A stretch of DNA of 64,000 bases from Russula earlei (lineage: Eukaryota; Basidiomycota; Agaricomycetes; Russulales; Russulaceae). The position numbers and the translations under genes were made by a program. Positions 20,185 to 32,163 of the stretch are shown here, one piece after another. Where the stretch lies: the NCBI GenBank assembly GCA_025769875.1, contig JAGFNK010000102.1, positions 62,001 to 126,000 of the forward strand. The letters are read 5' to 3'. The first letter of the stretch is position 1. Each line of letters begins with the position of its first letter. The notes beneath the pieces are model-generated. The model ran no database searches, was not told the DNA's origin, and saw nothing but the letters and a program-made list of their open reading frames with translations.

Positions 20185-22117
20185 CAGTGTTAGACTTTCC
20201 AGGGATAGTTGTCAACTTGAAATTGTACTCCTGGAGAAGGGCCATCCACCTTGCTTGACGTGGTGAAAGGTCCTGGGGTTTGCGGAAGTAGGCCAAATTG
20301 GCATGATCTGTACGAATAGTTACTTCATGACGTGCCCCAAGTAGCCAGTGTTGATATTCTTTAAGAACAGATACTATAGCGAGTAGTTCTCTGTCATGGA
20401 TATCGTAGTTCCTTTCTGCTGGTAGTAAGGATCTTGAAAAATATACCAGAGGATGGATACCATCTTCAAATTGCTGAGATATAGTGGCTCCCAGAGCGAA
20501 AGAAGAGGCATCAGCATCCACAATGAAAGGTTTGTTGAAGTCTGGGTTGCGAAGAACAGGGTAATGGGTGAAGATATTCTTGAGAATATTGAACGAAGAT
20601 TCTGTGTAGTTATCCCAGACCCAGGGTTTGTTCTTCTTTGTGAGCCAGACTAGAGGTTGAACGATATCTGAATATTTTGGAATGAAGTTGCGATAGTAAT
20701 TCCCAAATCCAAGGAAAGAGCGTAGTTCATGTAGATTGGTAGGGGCTTTCCAATCACAAATTCCTTTGACTTTGATTGGGTCCATCTTGATCATTCCTTT
20801 GCCAATAATGACGCCAAGATAGTCAATTTCTTCTTTGTGGAATTGACATTTCTCAGGTTTAAGGAAGAGGTCATTATCTTGAAGCTTCTTAAAGATGCGA
20901 GTAACGAGATCTTTATGGTACTCCCATCCTTTAGATGCTTGTGTAGCAATGATGCCATTGTCCATATAGATGTGGAACTCCATATCATGATGATTGAGTT
21001 CTTCTCTAAAGATATCATTGACCATAGATTGGAAGGTGGCAGGGGCATTAGTGAGACCAAAGGTCATCACCATAGGTTCAAATAAGCCCTTGTTTGTTTT
21101 GAAAGCTGCCTTCCATTGATCACCGTCTTTGATGCGTATGTTGTTATAACCCCATCGTACATCGAACTTAGTGAAGTATTGTTTACTTCCTAAGCGAGTG
21201 ATGATTTCGGGAATGAGAGGAAGGGGGGTTTTGTTTTCAACAGTGATTGCATTAAGACGTCTATAGTCCTGGACGTAGCGTCGTTTACCATCTTTCTTGC
21301 CTACAAAGAAGCAAGGAGAGGCATATGGTGACTTTGAAGGACGTATGTATCCTTTTTCCAAATGTTCCTTTAGGAATTCATCTTGGGCCTGTTGTTCCAC
21401 TGGTGCGAGGGGGTAAATCTTGCAATTGAGCGTAGATGGAGCATCAGGGATTAGGTCTATGGCATGATCCCAAGGTTTGGAAGTAGGAAAGCGATGAGAG
21501 GCTTCTTCAGAAAAGAGCCTTTCAAAGCAATGATAGTCGGGAGGAACTAAATCCTTCCAGTCCTTCTTGTCTTGATCAGCTGCTTGTGCAGCTAATTGAG
21601 TAGATGTGCTAATCTTTGCTACTCTGATTGGAGTAGGATCAAAGCGTGGGGGTATAGGAAGTCGCTTGATCCATTTGTCGGCGTCCCAAGTAGAGGCTAC
21701 GACAGTATCCTCAAGGGTTCCTTTGGTCCAATCAACAGTAGGGTTGGTAGCACGAAGGAATGGGAAGCCAAGAAGCATATCATCGGTTGAGATTTCAGCG
21801 ATATAGAAGCGCATTCGATGTTCTTGTCCTTTAAATCGAATGTAAAGGTCGACTGCTTCAGTGACAGTTCCGGCTTTGTTGTGAGTTCCATCTACATTGC
21901 GCATGACTTTTGGCTTTTGTAGAGTGGAAACTGGGAGTTTGTAGTGAGTGATGATATTCTTGTGAATGAAATTGTCGGTTGCTCCACTATCAAGTAGAGT
22001 GACAAGATCGGCCCTTCGTCCACTAGTGCGTATTTGAACAGGAACTTTGATTGAATTGAGTCTTGCTACAAATACATCACTAGGGAAGACAGCTCGAATT
22101 AAGGCCGGGTAATTCAA
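20045..22117 (-). CDS. protease - reverse transcriptase - RNase H
   Basis: About 690 residues. Protease motif LLDSGATDNFIH near the N-terminus. RT fingers and palm follow: KDGKRRYVQDYRRLNAIT, FDVRWGYNNIRI, FGLTNAPATFQS. At the usual YxDD box the sequence reads FHIYMDNGII, so the second Asp is Asn (AAT). RNase H motifs are DADASSFALGATISQ, RELLAIVSVL and RTDHANLAYF. There is no ATG at the start. The frame opens at about 22138 and is -1 relative to Gag, overlapping its end, which suggests expression by frameshifting. The end (NIPEAQCSYP) is premature relative to integrase. Confidence 0.92.
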   Translation of the reverse strand: MNYPALIRAVFPSDVFVARLNSIKVPVQIRTSGRRADLVTLLDSGATDNFIHKNIITHYKLPVSTLQKPKVMRNVDGTHNKAGTVTEAVDLYIRFKGQEHRMRFYIAEISTDDMLLGFPFLRATNPTVDWTKGTLEDTVVASTWDADKWIKRLPIPPRFDPTPIRVAKISTSTQLAAQAADQDKKDWKDLVPPDYHCFERLFSEEASHRFPTSKPWDHAIDLIPDAPSTLNCKIYPLAPVEQQAQDEFLKEHLEKGYIRPSKSPYASPCFFVGKKDGKRRYVQDYRRLNAITVENKTPLPLIPEIITRLGSKQYFTKFDVRWGYNNIRIKDGDQWKAAFKTNKGLFEPMVMTFGLTNAPATFQSMVNDIFREELNHHDMEFHIYMDNGIIATQASKGWEYHKDLVTRIFKKLQDNDLFLKPEKCQFHKEEIDYLGVIIGKGMIKMDPIKVKGICDWKAPTNLHELRSFLGFGNYYRNFIPKYSDIVQPLVWLTKKNKPWVWDNYTESSFNILKNIFTHYPVLRNPDFNKPFIVDADASSFALGATISQQFEDGIHPLVYFSRSLLPAERNYDIHDRELLAIVSVLKEYQHWLLGARHEVTIRTDHANLAYFRKPQDLSPRQARWMALLQEYNFKLTTIPGKSNTVADILSRRPDHKGENIHNKAITLLPDHVFNEHLQMANIPEAQCSYP

Positions 22118-23325
22118 GCTGGGGGAAAATCCACGCCGTTATTGACCATGGCAGTAGCCCATGAGCAACGTTGTTCTTCAGAATATCCAGACATTATAGC
22201 CGCAACTTCCTCAGGAGATGGTCCTTCACTATAAGTTTGTGTCTCCTGTTGAGTAGGTTGTTGGACTGGTTGATCATCAGGAGGATTTTCCTGATAATAT
22301 TTGGTTGGTTGTTCATCAGTTTGAGCTAAACGAACATGGGTGTCGACCTGTTCTTCAGGGTAGTACAGTTCCTGGTATTCATCTGGTTCTATAACTTCAA
22401 CCAGATGTGTTTTCATAGGAACTGATTTGAAGGTGGTCGGCTTGTTAGGACAGTTGCGTGCAACATGTCCTTGTTTAGAGCAAAAGAAGCAACGTCCTTC
22501 GATTTGATGTTGTTTCTTCTCTTGCTCAGTAGTGGCCGCTCTAGCGCAATCAACATCCATTGGAACAACTTGGTTGTTGCTCCTAGGAATAAATTGACCC
22601 GTAGGGTTCCTTGGTACAAACGTAGGATTGGCCCTAGGAGGCGGTCCAGGAGGAGGGCGGAATGTAGTGTTGGTAGGACGGAAGTTAAGGAATCGTTGGG
22701 GATTACGTGCGATATTGCGTATATCTCCCATGTAGCTTTGCCTCACGGCATATTTGTTATGTTCCTTTCTAGCCGCTTCAGTCCATTCCGTAAAGTTGGT
22801 AGGTAGGGTTTCCCTTGATAAGACGTTGTTAAGGAGTGGCCTACTAAGACCTCTAGCAAAGTAGTCTAGAGTTCCGTTTGCATTTAGGTCGTATCCTGCG
22901 TCATTAGCAAGGTTGGTAAAGGTGGCAATATAAGAGTCCAGGTCAGGTCCTTGTTGCCTTAGAATAGCTAATTTGTTGAATGCGTTTTGCCTTTTATTGG
23001 TGTCAGTGAAGGCATTGTTAAACGCATTTCTAAAGTCGTTCCATAGAACTTCATCGGTCCTGAGTATTCCCAGTGTGTTGACACTATTATTGACTGCTTC
23101 CAGTTGAGTGTCAACCCAATGGTCTACATTAGGGCCTCTTATAAAGGATAGACAAGCGTTAACTCGTCTATAAGGATTGTTGAAGAGGGAGTTTTCATCA
23201 TTCATATTGCAAAAGATGGCAAACTCTCTCATGAATTTGGAGGATTGGGAGTGATCTCCATCGAAGATAGATGGTGGGTTTCCCCTGACCGCTCCGTTAG
23301 AAGGGATTGGGACTATGGCAGCCAT
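22114..23325 (-). CDS. Gag
   Basis: Capsid and nucleocapsid precursor. The retrotransposon gag domain covers about residues 10-200 (PPSIFDGDHSQSSKFMREF; later FNKLAILRQQGPDLDSYIATF), and one CCHC knuckle, CFFCSKQGHVARNC, lies near residue 285. The start given is the first ATG. The frame is open without interruption, and without any ATG, for about 200 codons further upstream to about 23930, and it encodes a plausible N-terminal region (a Pro-rich linker preceded by GNAFWHPNEPEVGYYLR). True initiation is therefore uncertain: non-AUG, spliced, or lost. It ends TGA at 22114-22116, within the overlap with pol. Confidence 0.9.
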   Translation of the reverse strand: MAAIVPIPSNGAVRGNPPSIFDGDHSQSSKFMREFAIFCNMNDENSLFNNPYRRVNACLSFIRGPNVDHWVDTQLEAVNNSVNTLGILRTDEVLWNDFRNAFNNAFTDTNKRQNAFNKLAILRQQGPDLDSYIATFTNLANDAGYDLNANGTLDYFARGLSRPLLNNVLSRETLPTNFTEWTEAARKEHNKYAVRQSYMGDIRNIARNPQRFLNFRPTNTTFRPPPGPPPRANPTFVPRNPTGQFIPRSNNQVVPMDVDCARAATTEQEKKQHQIEGRCFFCSKQGHVARNCPNKPTTFKSVPMKTHLVEVIEPDEYQELYYPEEQVDTHVRLAQTDEQPTKYYQENPPDDQPVQQPTQQETQTYSEGPSPEEVAAIMSGYSEEQRCSWATAMVNNGVDFPPA

Positions 23326-23949
23326 AGCTGGAGGTGGTGGAGTAGGAGGTGAAGGTGGAGTAGGAGGGGTAATAGGTCTAGGAGTGGGTACGCGAGCGAT
23401 ACCAAAAATCCTTTGTGGTACAGGAAGTGGTTCGGGTGCTGGCGCGGCTTCTACAGCTAGATGTATAGGAGATAACCTTGGTGAGGGTTGTCTAGTTCGA
23501 GGTCGAGAGGAAGGTCGTTCGGATTCTTCTGCTGAAGATAAACGATGTCTTCCAAGAGAAGGTGAAGGTTGGTATTGGAAAAGTTGGTACTGGGGGTCTG
23601 ATTGATCCCAAGTTCCTAAACCGTGTTCTTCGTTATTGAGAACAAGGCCTTCGTGAGTGGCGTATTCAAGGTTGAGTCCGACTTCTCGTCTATCAAGTTT
23701 ATACCAACGTCCGTTGATAAATTCGATAGGGTGATAAAGGTTTTCGATGCGGAGGTAGTATCCTACTTCGGGTTCGTTGGGATGCCAAAAGGCGTTACCA
23801 GTGATACGACTAGGTAGGTTTTCTTGGTTGCGTCGAGTGATGGTTCGGTGTTGAAGAGGGTTAGATGAGGAAGCGGGTTCGATAGAAGGTTCAGGGATAA
23901 CAAGAGTATTCGAGGTAGAAGCCGTGGTGGAACGTTAAGCTTGGTCTGA

Positions 23950-24814
23950 TGTCACGGTAACTAGCCGTGTCAGTTCACAAGCAGAAAGCAAGTCGATGAG
24001 AGAGATGTGTTCAAGAAACGGGCTGGTTCCCGTGTATAGTGAGTAAGGATCCCTGCAGCGGTCGAAGTGTTTTATGCTAAACAGGTTATGGCCAATAGAC
24101 CCTTCCTAGTACGACTCTGTCCGTTGAGAAGCTAGGGTAAGTTTGTAATGGGATAGACTAGGGCTGGTTCCACTAGCTATATGCGTTCAAGTCCGTCGGG
24201 ACCTTGAACAACGCAGAGAGAGTAGAGGAAGGTAGGTCTTAAAGGAGGAGAGCTCTTCTCAGGAGAGTGAAGAGAGACTCTTAGGGAAGGAAAGGAAAGG
24301 CGAAGAGTAGATGGTGGATGGTGTGTTAAGAGTTGATGAAATGGAGAGGTGGTTGTGAGTTAAGTTTGTGAGAGTGAAGTGGGTTGCAGGCGAATATGTT
24401 GGACAAGAGTAGGTTGGATTCTACAAGAGACCAAGCTTAGGGCTTTGGTCACAAAGTACTGAGCTTATATATACAGGAGAAGTGCAGCAATAGCTGCACT
24501 TTGACTGTGCTACTAGTATAGTAGGAGTCATAAGAATGAGGGCACGAATGAGTCAGAACCAAGTAACTGTGCTGCACAGTAGGTGCGCAGCATTGCACAG
24601 TCGAAACTAAGAAGTGAACATAAATGGAAAGAGAACCAAACAAAGGGAAAGTAACAGCAATCCAGTGTTACCTGGACGTGTATGGATCACATGATAACAC
24701 AGAAAGGATCACAAGATGTAAGAGATCACAAGACCAGTAAGTAAAGGGACGTACGCAAGCAAGCAGTCCGTAGCAAAAGGTAAGAAGTAAACGTAAAAGG
24801 AAAATGGTGTAACA
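23950..24814 (-). repeat. 5' LTR of the chromovirus
   Basis: Same length as the 3' LTR. It differs by eye at three positions, all between 24484 and 24542. Followed by the target duplication TGTAG. The DNA just inside (23930-23949) shows no match to a tRNA end that I recognise. Confidence 0.95.
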
Positions 24815-24936
24815 TGTAGCCTAGTCCTCTCCAGCTGTGCTCCTCTGATAATAATAATTGGTACTGGTTACCAACAATTTTTACACCACCGTCTGTGACG
24901 ACCCTTACAACCTTTCATTTTCAATCATAAATTACA

Positions 24937-25375
24937 ATGCTCGCTTCCCAAGTTTTTACCATTTTCTGCCTTGCTGTTGGCACTGGCTCGTTGTTCGCGC
25001 TTCCTTCGAGCTTTACCAGGTATGGCTGTGCCCTCGTCAAGTCCTTGCCTGAAGTCGACTTCACCTTGCAGAGATCATGATGAACATCCCGTTCCAAACT
25101 CCAGAGATGGTGACCCCCCTGGAAAGCAGAATCTGCTGAGGCGGTCTCTACCGGGGGCGCTGATAAGGCACCAGCGGAGGTCAATGGACAAACATCATAT
25201 TCCGTCGTTCCGGTACCAGCATGGGTGGATAATGGACCCCCCGCCCGGAGCTAGGATCGGGGCTCCCCGGGGCCGAGGAGACGCTGACAATGGTCCTCCT
25301 CCTCATCCACTGTACGCTTACTATCACGTGTTGTGGGTTGCAAAATACCAGAGAGTTTCAAAATGCATTTTATAA
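24937..25375 (+). CDS. SSP-B: small secreted protein with dibasic sites
   Basis: Two exons (24937-25019 and 25072-25375) around a 52-nt intron (GTATGG...TTGCAG) give 128 residues. Residues 1-21 form a signal peptide (MLASQVFTIFCLAVGTGSLFA). The mature part starts LPSSFTRDHDEHPVPNSRD and contains LLRR and HQRR, Kex2-like dibasic sites, then IPSFRYQHGWIMDPPPG and a Pro/Gly/Arg-rich tail ending SKCIL. Dibasic sites after a signal peptide suggest a processed secreted peptide precursor; this is inference. The splice model is supported because SSP-A preserves the same intron position and exon-2 frame. No known family recognised. Its promoter was separated by the chromovirus insertion, so it may now be silent or driven from the LTR side. 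Confidence 0.7.
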
Positions 25376-25793
25376 GAGATCGCCACCACAAATTAGCTGA
25401 TCCTTGCTTGGATATATCACCAATATACTACCAAATTATGGATCACAAAAGAAATAAAGAAATATCATTGTGCTTGCTTTTCGATCTTGCTGATATTACA
25501 GGGGAAGACTCAAAATTTGATTACAACAGCTCTGGATATAAGTATTTCTCAACACAACATTGTAAAATATCATCTGTGCATATCATAAAAGCCTCGTGTA
25601 AAATTATAGAGAATTCAGAGGAGCAGGAGGGGAGATACAGACAAAATGGTGAAACTGCGTGACAGTGTGTACTCCGATGCCCATTGGGTTTCAAAGTCCG
25701 CCACGCTCGGCTACGCGTCATGTCCGAGTCGCGTTTTCAAGTTACAGTCCTTGACTCTACAGTACTGTAAAGCCCTCCCATGGCACAGGGAGC
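25376..25793. other. short gap before the pogo transposase
   Basis: AT-rich then GC-rich. No gene seen. It may contain the left terminal repeat of the pogo element, which I could not pair with confidence. Confidence 0.35.
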
Positions 25794-28113
25794 ATGTCTC
25801 CTATTATCCATGACATTGAAAAACTCATTCAAGAGGCATGCACCCAGCTTCGTGCCCAGGTCAAACCCAACATCTCAGGTGTCATTTGTGAAATCAAGAC
25901 TCGCACTGGTGTTGCTCTTCCTTACCACTCTGTTCACAACCGTTTTCATGGCAAACATGTTCCCCCTAAACAGGCTCACATCAGCCAGCAGCTTCTCTCC
26001 CCTGAGGCAGAGAAAGTACTCATTGATTGGATTACTTTCCTGTCAGACACTGGCCACCCCCTCAGCAAGCGGACAATCCGGAAGAAGGCTGAGGTCCTCT
26101 GTGGGAAGAAGCCAAGCAAAACCTGGACCATTTATTTTCTTCGACGTCACCCAGAGATCACACTCGGGAAGCCATCAGGTTTGGATCCAAAACGTGCCCA
26201 GGCCTTCAATAAACCGACTGTGCACAAACACTTTGACCTTCTCCTGGAGATCATTCATAAGTATGAAATTCCAATTGAAACTGTATACAACATGGATGAG
26301 AAGGGCTGTCAGAGAGGAGGTGGGCGTAAAAACTCAAACCGGAAGTACTTCGTACACCGGTCATGTCGGCCTAAATATAGAGCACGTAGTGGGAATCTCG
26401 AGCTCATTACAATCATTGAGTGTGTTTGTGCAGATGGTAACTACCTGCTTCCAGGGTTTGTCTTTTCAGGGAAAGAATTCGCACAAGAATGGTTTGAGGT
26501 TGACCCTGGCATTGGGTGAGTTGAATCGTCCATTGTCTTTGAGGAAGCTAATTAAGTCGTATCAAGCATTTCTATGTCCGAAAATGGCTGGACGGATGAC
26601 TTTCTCTGTAAAGAGTGGTTCAAAAACTCATTTATTCCTCAGGCAACTGCACGAAACACTTCCAGCAAACCTATCCTTCTTATCTATGATGGCCATGGTT
26701 CACACGAGAAGCTTGAGCTCATCAACCTTGCCCGAGAGCACAACATCATCCTCTTCTGTCTCCCGCCCCACACAACTCATAAACTCCAGCCCCTTGATGT
26801 TGGAGTTTTTGGTCCATTCCAACGTGCCTGGTCCGAGCAATGTGACAAGGTTGTTGAGGATACTGGTGAAGAGATGCTCCGTGAAGACTTTGTCAAGGAG
26901 TACATGGATGTCTGCAGCAAAACGTTCAAGCCAACAACAATCATTACCGCGTTTCGGAAAAGTGGCTGCTGGCCAGTTAATTGTGATGTCTTCACTGATG
27001 AAGACTATGCACCTAGCATCCCAACATCCACATCTTCACGCCATGTACCAAGAAGCTCTCGGAATCCAGAATCTTGATGATGAATCTGATGATGACTACC
27101 CTGCCTATCCAATGGGAAATCCTGACAAAGACAATGAGTCATCTTTGGATGACTCAGATGATGCCATCAACAACGATGAGAACCAGCAAACTGACAATGT
27201 GACTCTTCCAGCTGTCCCACACTCACATCACGCTCCTCTCGCACCACCTATTGTGCTGAACTCTACCATGCTCACTGTTCGTGCACCCTCAGTGCTCCTG
27301 GAGCCTGCCCCACCAAGCATGGCCTACACATCAACAGCCCGGCAAACACGGAGAGTCACTGGTCAACCTGCCGTGTCCCCAGTCCAAGCTCAACTCAATA
27401 CACTTTCACAAGCATACAGCAACCTCTCACAGCAAATTATGGAACTCCGTTCAGAAAATTCGATGCTCAAAGCCCACTGCACTATTGCAGGAACTGAGAT
27501 CCAGGATCTCAAACGGCGACTCAATACCAAAGAGAATAGGCCTCAAAAGCGGTGCAAACTCAATGTCAACGCAAGGTGGCTCAACTCCGATGAAGGCTTG
27601 AGGCTCGCAGAAGAACAGGAGGCATTGCGGGTGGCTGAAGAGAAGAGGAAGCGCGAAGTGAGAGAGCAGCAAGTGGCAAAGGAGGCAGAAAGGGATGAAC
27701 GACGACGGCAGAGGGATCTGAACACACCATTCACAGGCACACTAACCTCGAAAACAAAGGCCGACCTTCAAGACATTGTGCAGGTCTTGGGACTCACCAC
27801 AGATGGCCAGAAGAAGGATATTTTGGCACGGATAACTGATCATTTCGATGCCAACCCCATCTTGCGTGATGATTCACGCTTTGAAGGCATATTCAACCGG
27901 ACAAGGAGATGGCCTACTGTGCAAACTAAAGAGGAGACCTCAAACACGAGAGCCACCTCTGCTGGACCCTCATCTGTACCGTTGTCCCTCCCTCCTCCAC
28001 CGACCCCGCTCTCTTCAAACATTGTAAATATTTTCCCTTGGCATCTGATGCACCCACCACTACCATACCACCATCCTACTGGCTCTTATTCTCACCATAA
28101 TATGCAGAACTGA
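25794..28113 (+). CDS. pogo-type (Tc1/mariner superfamily) DDE transposase with C-terminal coiled coil and SAP-like domain
   Basis: Start ATG 25794 (MSPIIHDIEKLIQEA). N-terminal helix-turn-helix/CENPB-like region (SKRTIRKKAEVLCGKKPSK, TWTIYFLRRHPEI), then the DDE core: YNMDEKGCQRGGG (first Asp), a 51-nt intron 26516-26566, SMSENGWTDDF, LLIYDGHGSH (second Asp) and CLPPHTTHKLQPLDVGVFGP. At about 27005-27060 the frame must shift by one to continue into LDDESDDDYPAYPMGN; no clear intron is visible, so a one-base lesion is possible. The C-terminal 350 residues have a Ser/Pro linker, a charged coiled coil (EEQEALRVAEEKRKREVREQ) and a SAP-like helix pair (SKTKADLQDIVQVLGL). Probably a recently decayed autonomous element. 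Confidence 0.85.
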
Positions 28114-29933
28114 TTCTCATTAAATTGCTTCCTGATGCTTATACATAATGTACATAGTTCATCTATACTAACTGGATCTCGTTGTGTTTGAACGCGGCAA
28201 CAGACACTGCCTGTAGCGGAGATGCAACCAGTTGTATGAGTAAGCGTGACAATCCGTGACGAAAGTTTTGAAACTCCCAATTTTTTGGACTTGCACAATC
28301 GGCTTCCTTCCGACACAACCACCCATCCATCTTATACTAAAGTGATGCTTCAGGGGGCTAGTTCATATATTATCACATCGATTCCAAAAGATCGATCATA
28401 AAAATATGTTGTTGATCCATTTCTATTCGTGATTTAGTAAAAGTTTTGAAACTCCCCACACGTGATAGTATGAGGATGAACAATTGATATTACATCCCGC
28501 GCCTGGAGTTTTGGGTGGTGATCCGTCGAAACATGTTGCGCCTACAGAACGAGACAAAAATGGGAAATGGATACCCCACGTGTCCCGTACTTGGTTGGAT
28601 TGGCCGCATAAATCCGCATCCGGCCCTCACGGTGACAGCCATCACGGTGACAGCAGAGGCTAGTAGCGTAGGCGAGAGGGGTACAGTAGAGGGAGGGAGA
28701 GATAACCAGCCCCGTGATGTTTTCTCGCCGGCATAGCTAGCTCGCATTCGTAGTAGTCTCGTGCTGTTCACCCCGCCTTTCACCCGCCTTTGTTGTTGAC
28801 GTGTTACTGCAGTGCCTGGTAGCGTTGGCGTTGGACGTTGCAGGCAGCCACACGCTGCGCCATGGCTGGCCATGGACAGATTCTTATATTATAATCCTTT
28901 GCATGCAAATGTTGAGAATGACGACTTTCCCCCCCCCGACTTCCGCCTGCTCTCGTTCCCATTGCACGCGTCCTCCTCCAATAGGTAGCACCTTACGCTC
29001 CACCGACGATGACAAGTCACGACAACGACAATAGGGTTTAAAGCCGTCAAGCCCCAGCTGCCGGCCCTGGATGTCGTTCCAAACACATGCCATTGGGGGG
29101 CTCCTTGAACCGCTACCACCACCACCAGGTGCTGGTTTCGACGACGGCCCCCCCTGCAAAGTCAGGGCCACCCGTCCCCCCCTGCACGGCACTATCTAAA
29201 GCCTACCAACCAAATGCCACATGCGAGACCCCCATGGAGTTCCCTACCAACTAATAATTAGCACGAATGAAAATCCCTGTCCCAGAAGCCCTCGTCAACC
29301 GAACATGCCCTACACCAAGTAAGAGCCTCGGTGTTGCCGTGGCTTTTGGCCACCCAACGGCCCCCACACACTTGAGCCTGCAGAGACCAATCGACCCGAA
29401 ATTCCACATGCCACTCGCCACACCCACGGCACGGAAACACGTTGTGTATGAGGGAGCACATTTATGGGGAAGGAGAGAGCGAGGGAAAACATGTGATGGT
29501 GAGAGATGCAGGGGAAAGTGAGGGGCAGCTGTCTGAGGGAAAAAAGAAGACAACGTGGAACAGGGTGGGGAAAGCGGCAGAGGAGAGAATAAACGACAGC
29601 AGGACGACGTTTTGTGTCGTGCATCTTGGGCAAACCTGCGTTTTGTATCTGTACCAGAAAGACCCACCGTTTGACGGTCTGGTCTTCAGGTCTTCCTTTG
29701 CGGTGCGTTATTGTCGACTACGCAGTACGCAGATGCATGGCCCAACAGACGACAGTCTAACAAACCGGCCCTGGCGGTGCAGGTCTCGGTAACAAAATCA
29801 AAGGGGGGAGGGATTAGAATTGGCGGGTTCATGGTCCGCGTCGTATTTATGACAGGGTAGCACTATCGTGATGGATATGGACGACAGATCCGATGCAGAG
29901 GAGGGCTACCGCGGGGCCTTCGGCGCACCCTCT
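28114..29933. other. 1.8 kb without a recognised gene
   Basis: GC-rich from about 28500, with many short overlapping frames on both strands and no recognisable protein. Around 29092-29190 a stretch resembles the 5' end of the LINE at 49940-51077 (inverted there): GGCTCCTTGAACCGC, a CCACCACCAGGT segment, and GGGCCACCCGTCC. It is probably a small LINE relic. AAAGTTTTGAAACTCCC occurs twice, near 28262 and 28440. Confidence 0.35.
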
Positions 29934-31954
<2,021 letters not shown>

Positions 31955-32163
31955 TGTGGGGAAGTCGAGAAGGAGGTAGCGGTGGGGTTCCAGCAAGAAC
32001 GGAACCGGAATAATCCGCCAAGGGACCGCGCGCCTCTCGAGTCGTCTTTCGTTCGTCCCCGCAACATGGTCGGTCAGAGCAATCCCCTCTGAATTTTAAA
32101 AAAGTGAATCCGCGAGCCTCATCCGAGCTCCTCAAAGAGTACAAATTCTTGTCTCCTCCACCC
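31955..32163. promoter_or_regulatory. head-to-head intergenic promoter, LPD1 / NLR
   Basis: Only 209 bp separate the two predicted start codons, so the divergent genes must share or overlap promoter DNA. No TATA box that I would rely on. Confidence 0.5.

Larger units (their letters stand above)
16452..24814 (-). mobile_element. complete Ty3/gypsy chromovirus
   Basis: 8363 bp. Identical-length LTRs (865 bp) with only three differences that I can see, and a perfect 5-bp target duplication (TGTAG). Genes read leftward: Gag, protease-RT-RNase H, integrase with a C-terminal chromodomain, and then an extra CCHC ORF before the 3' LTR. A G-rich tract on the minus strand (17317-17327) next to the left LTR fits a polypurine tract. 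The LTR similarity indicates a recent insertion, yet three frame breaks or overlaps and a changed RT motif are present. Confidence 0.95.

Noticed and set aside
24971..25070. Intron sequence of SSP-B read as coding (47-residue peptide ending FTLQRS)
   Set aside because: Possible if unspliced, but the conserved GT...TTGCAG at the same place in three copies and the conserved exon-2 protein favour splicing.
25780..27050. A single 777-codon frame across the pogo region
   Set aside because: Its first two thirds are an out-of-frame shadow: the DDE motifs are in the other frame (25794-27077). Only the part after about 27050 is coding in this frame.
28490..29800. Several frames over 70 codons on both strands in the GC-rich stretch
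   Set aside because: They overlap each other on opposite strands, lack motifs and have no consistent splice pattern. GC-rich DNA gives long chance frames.
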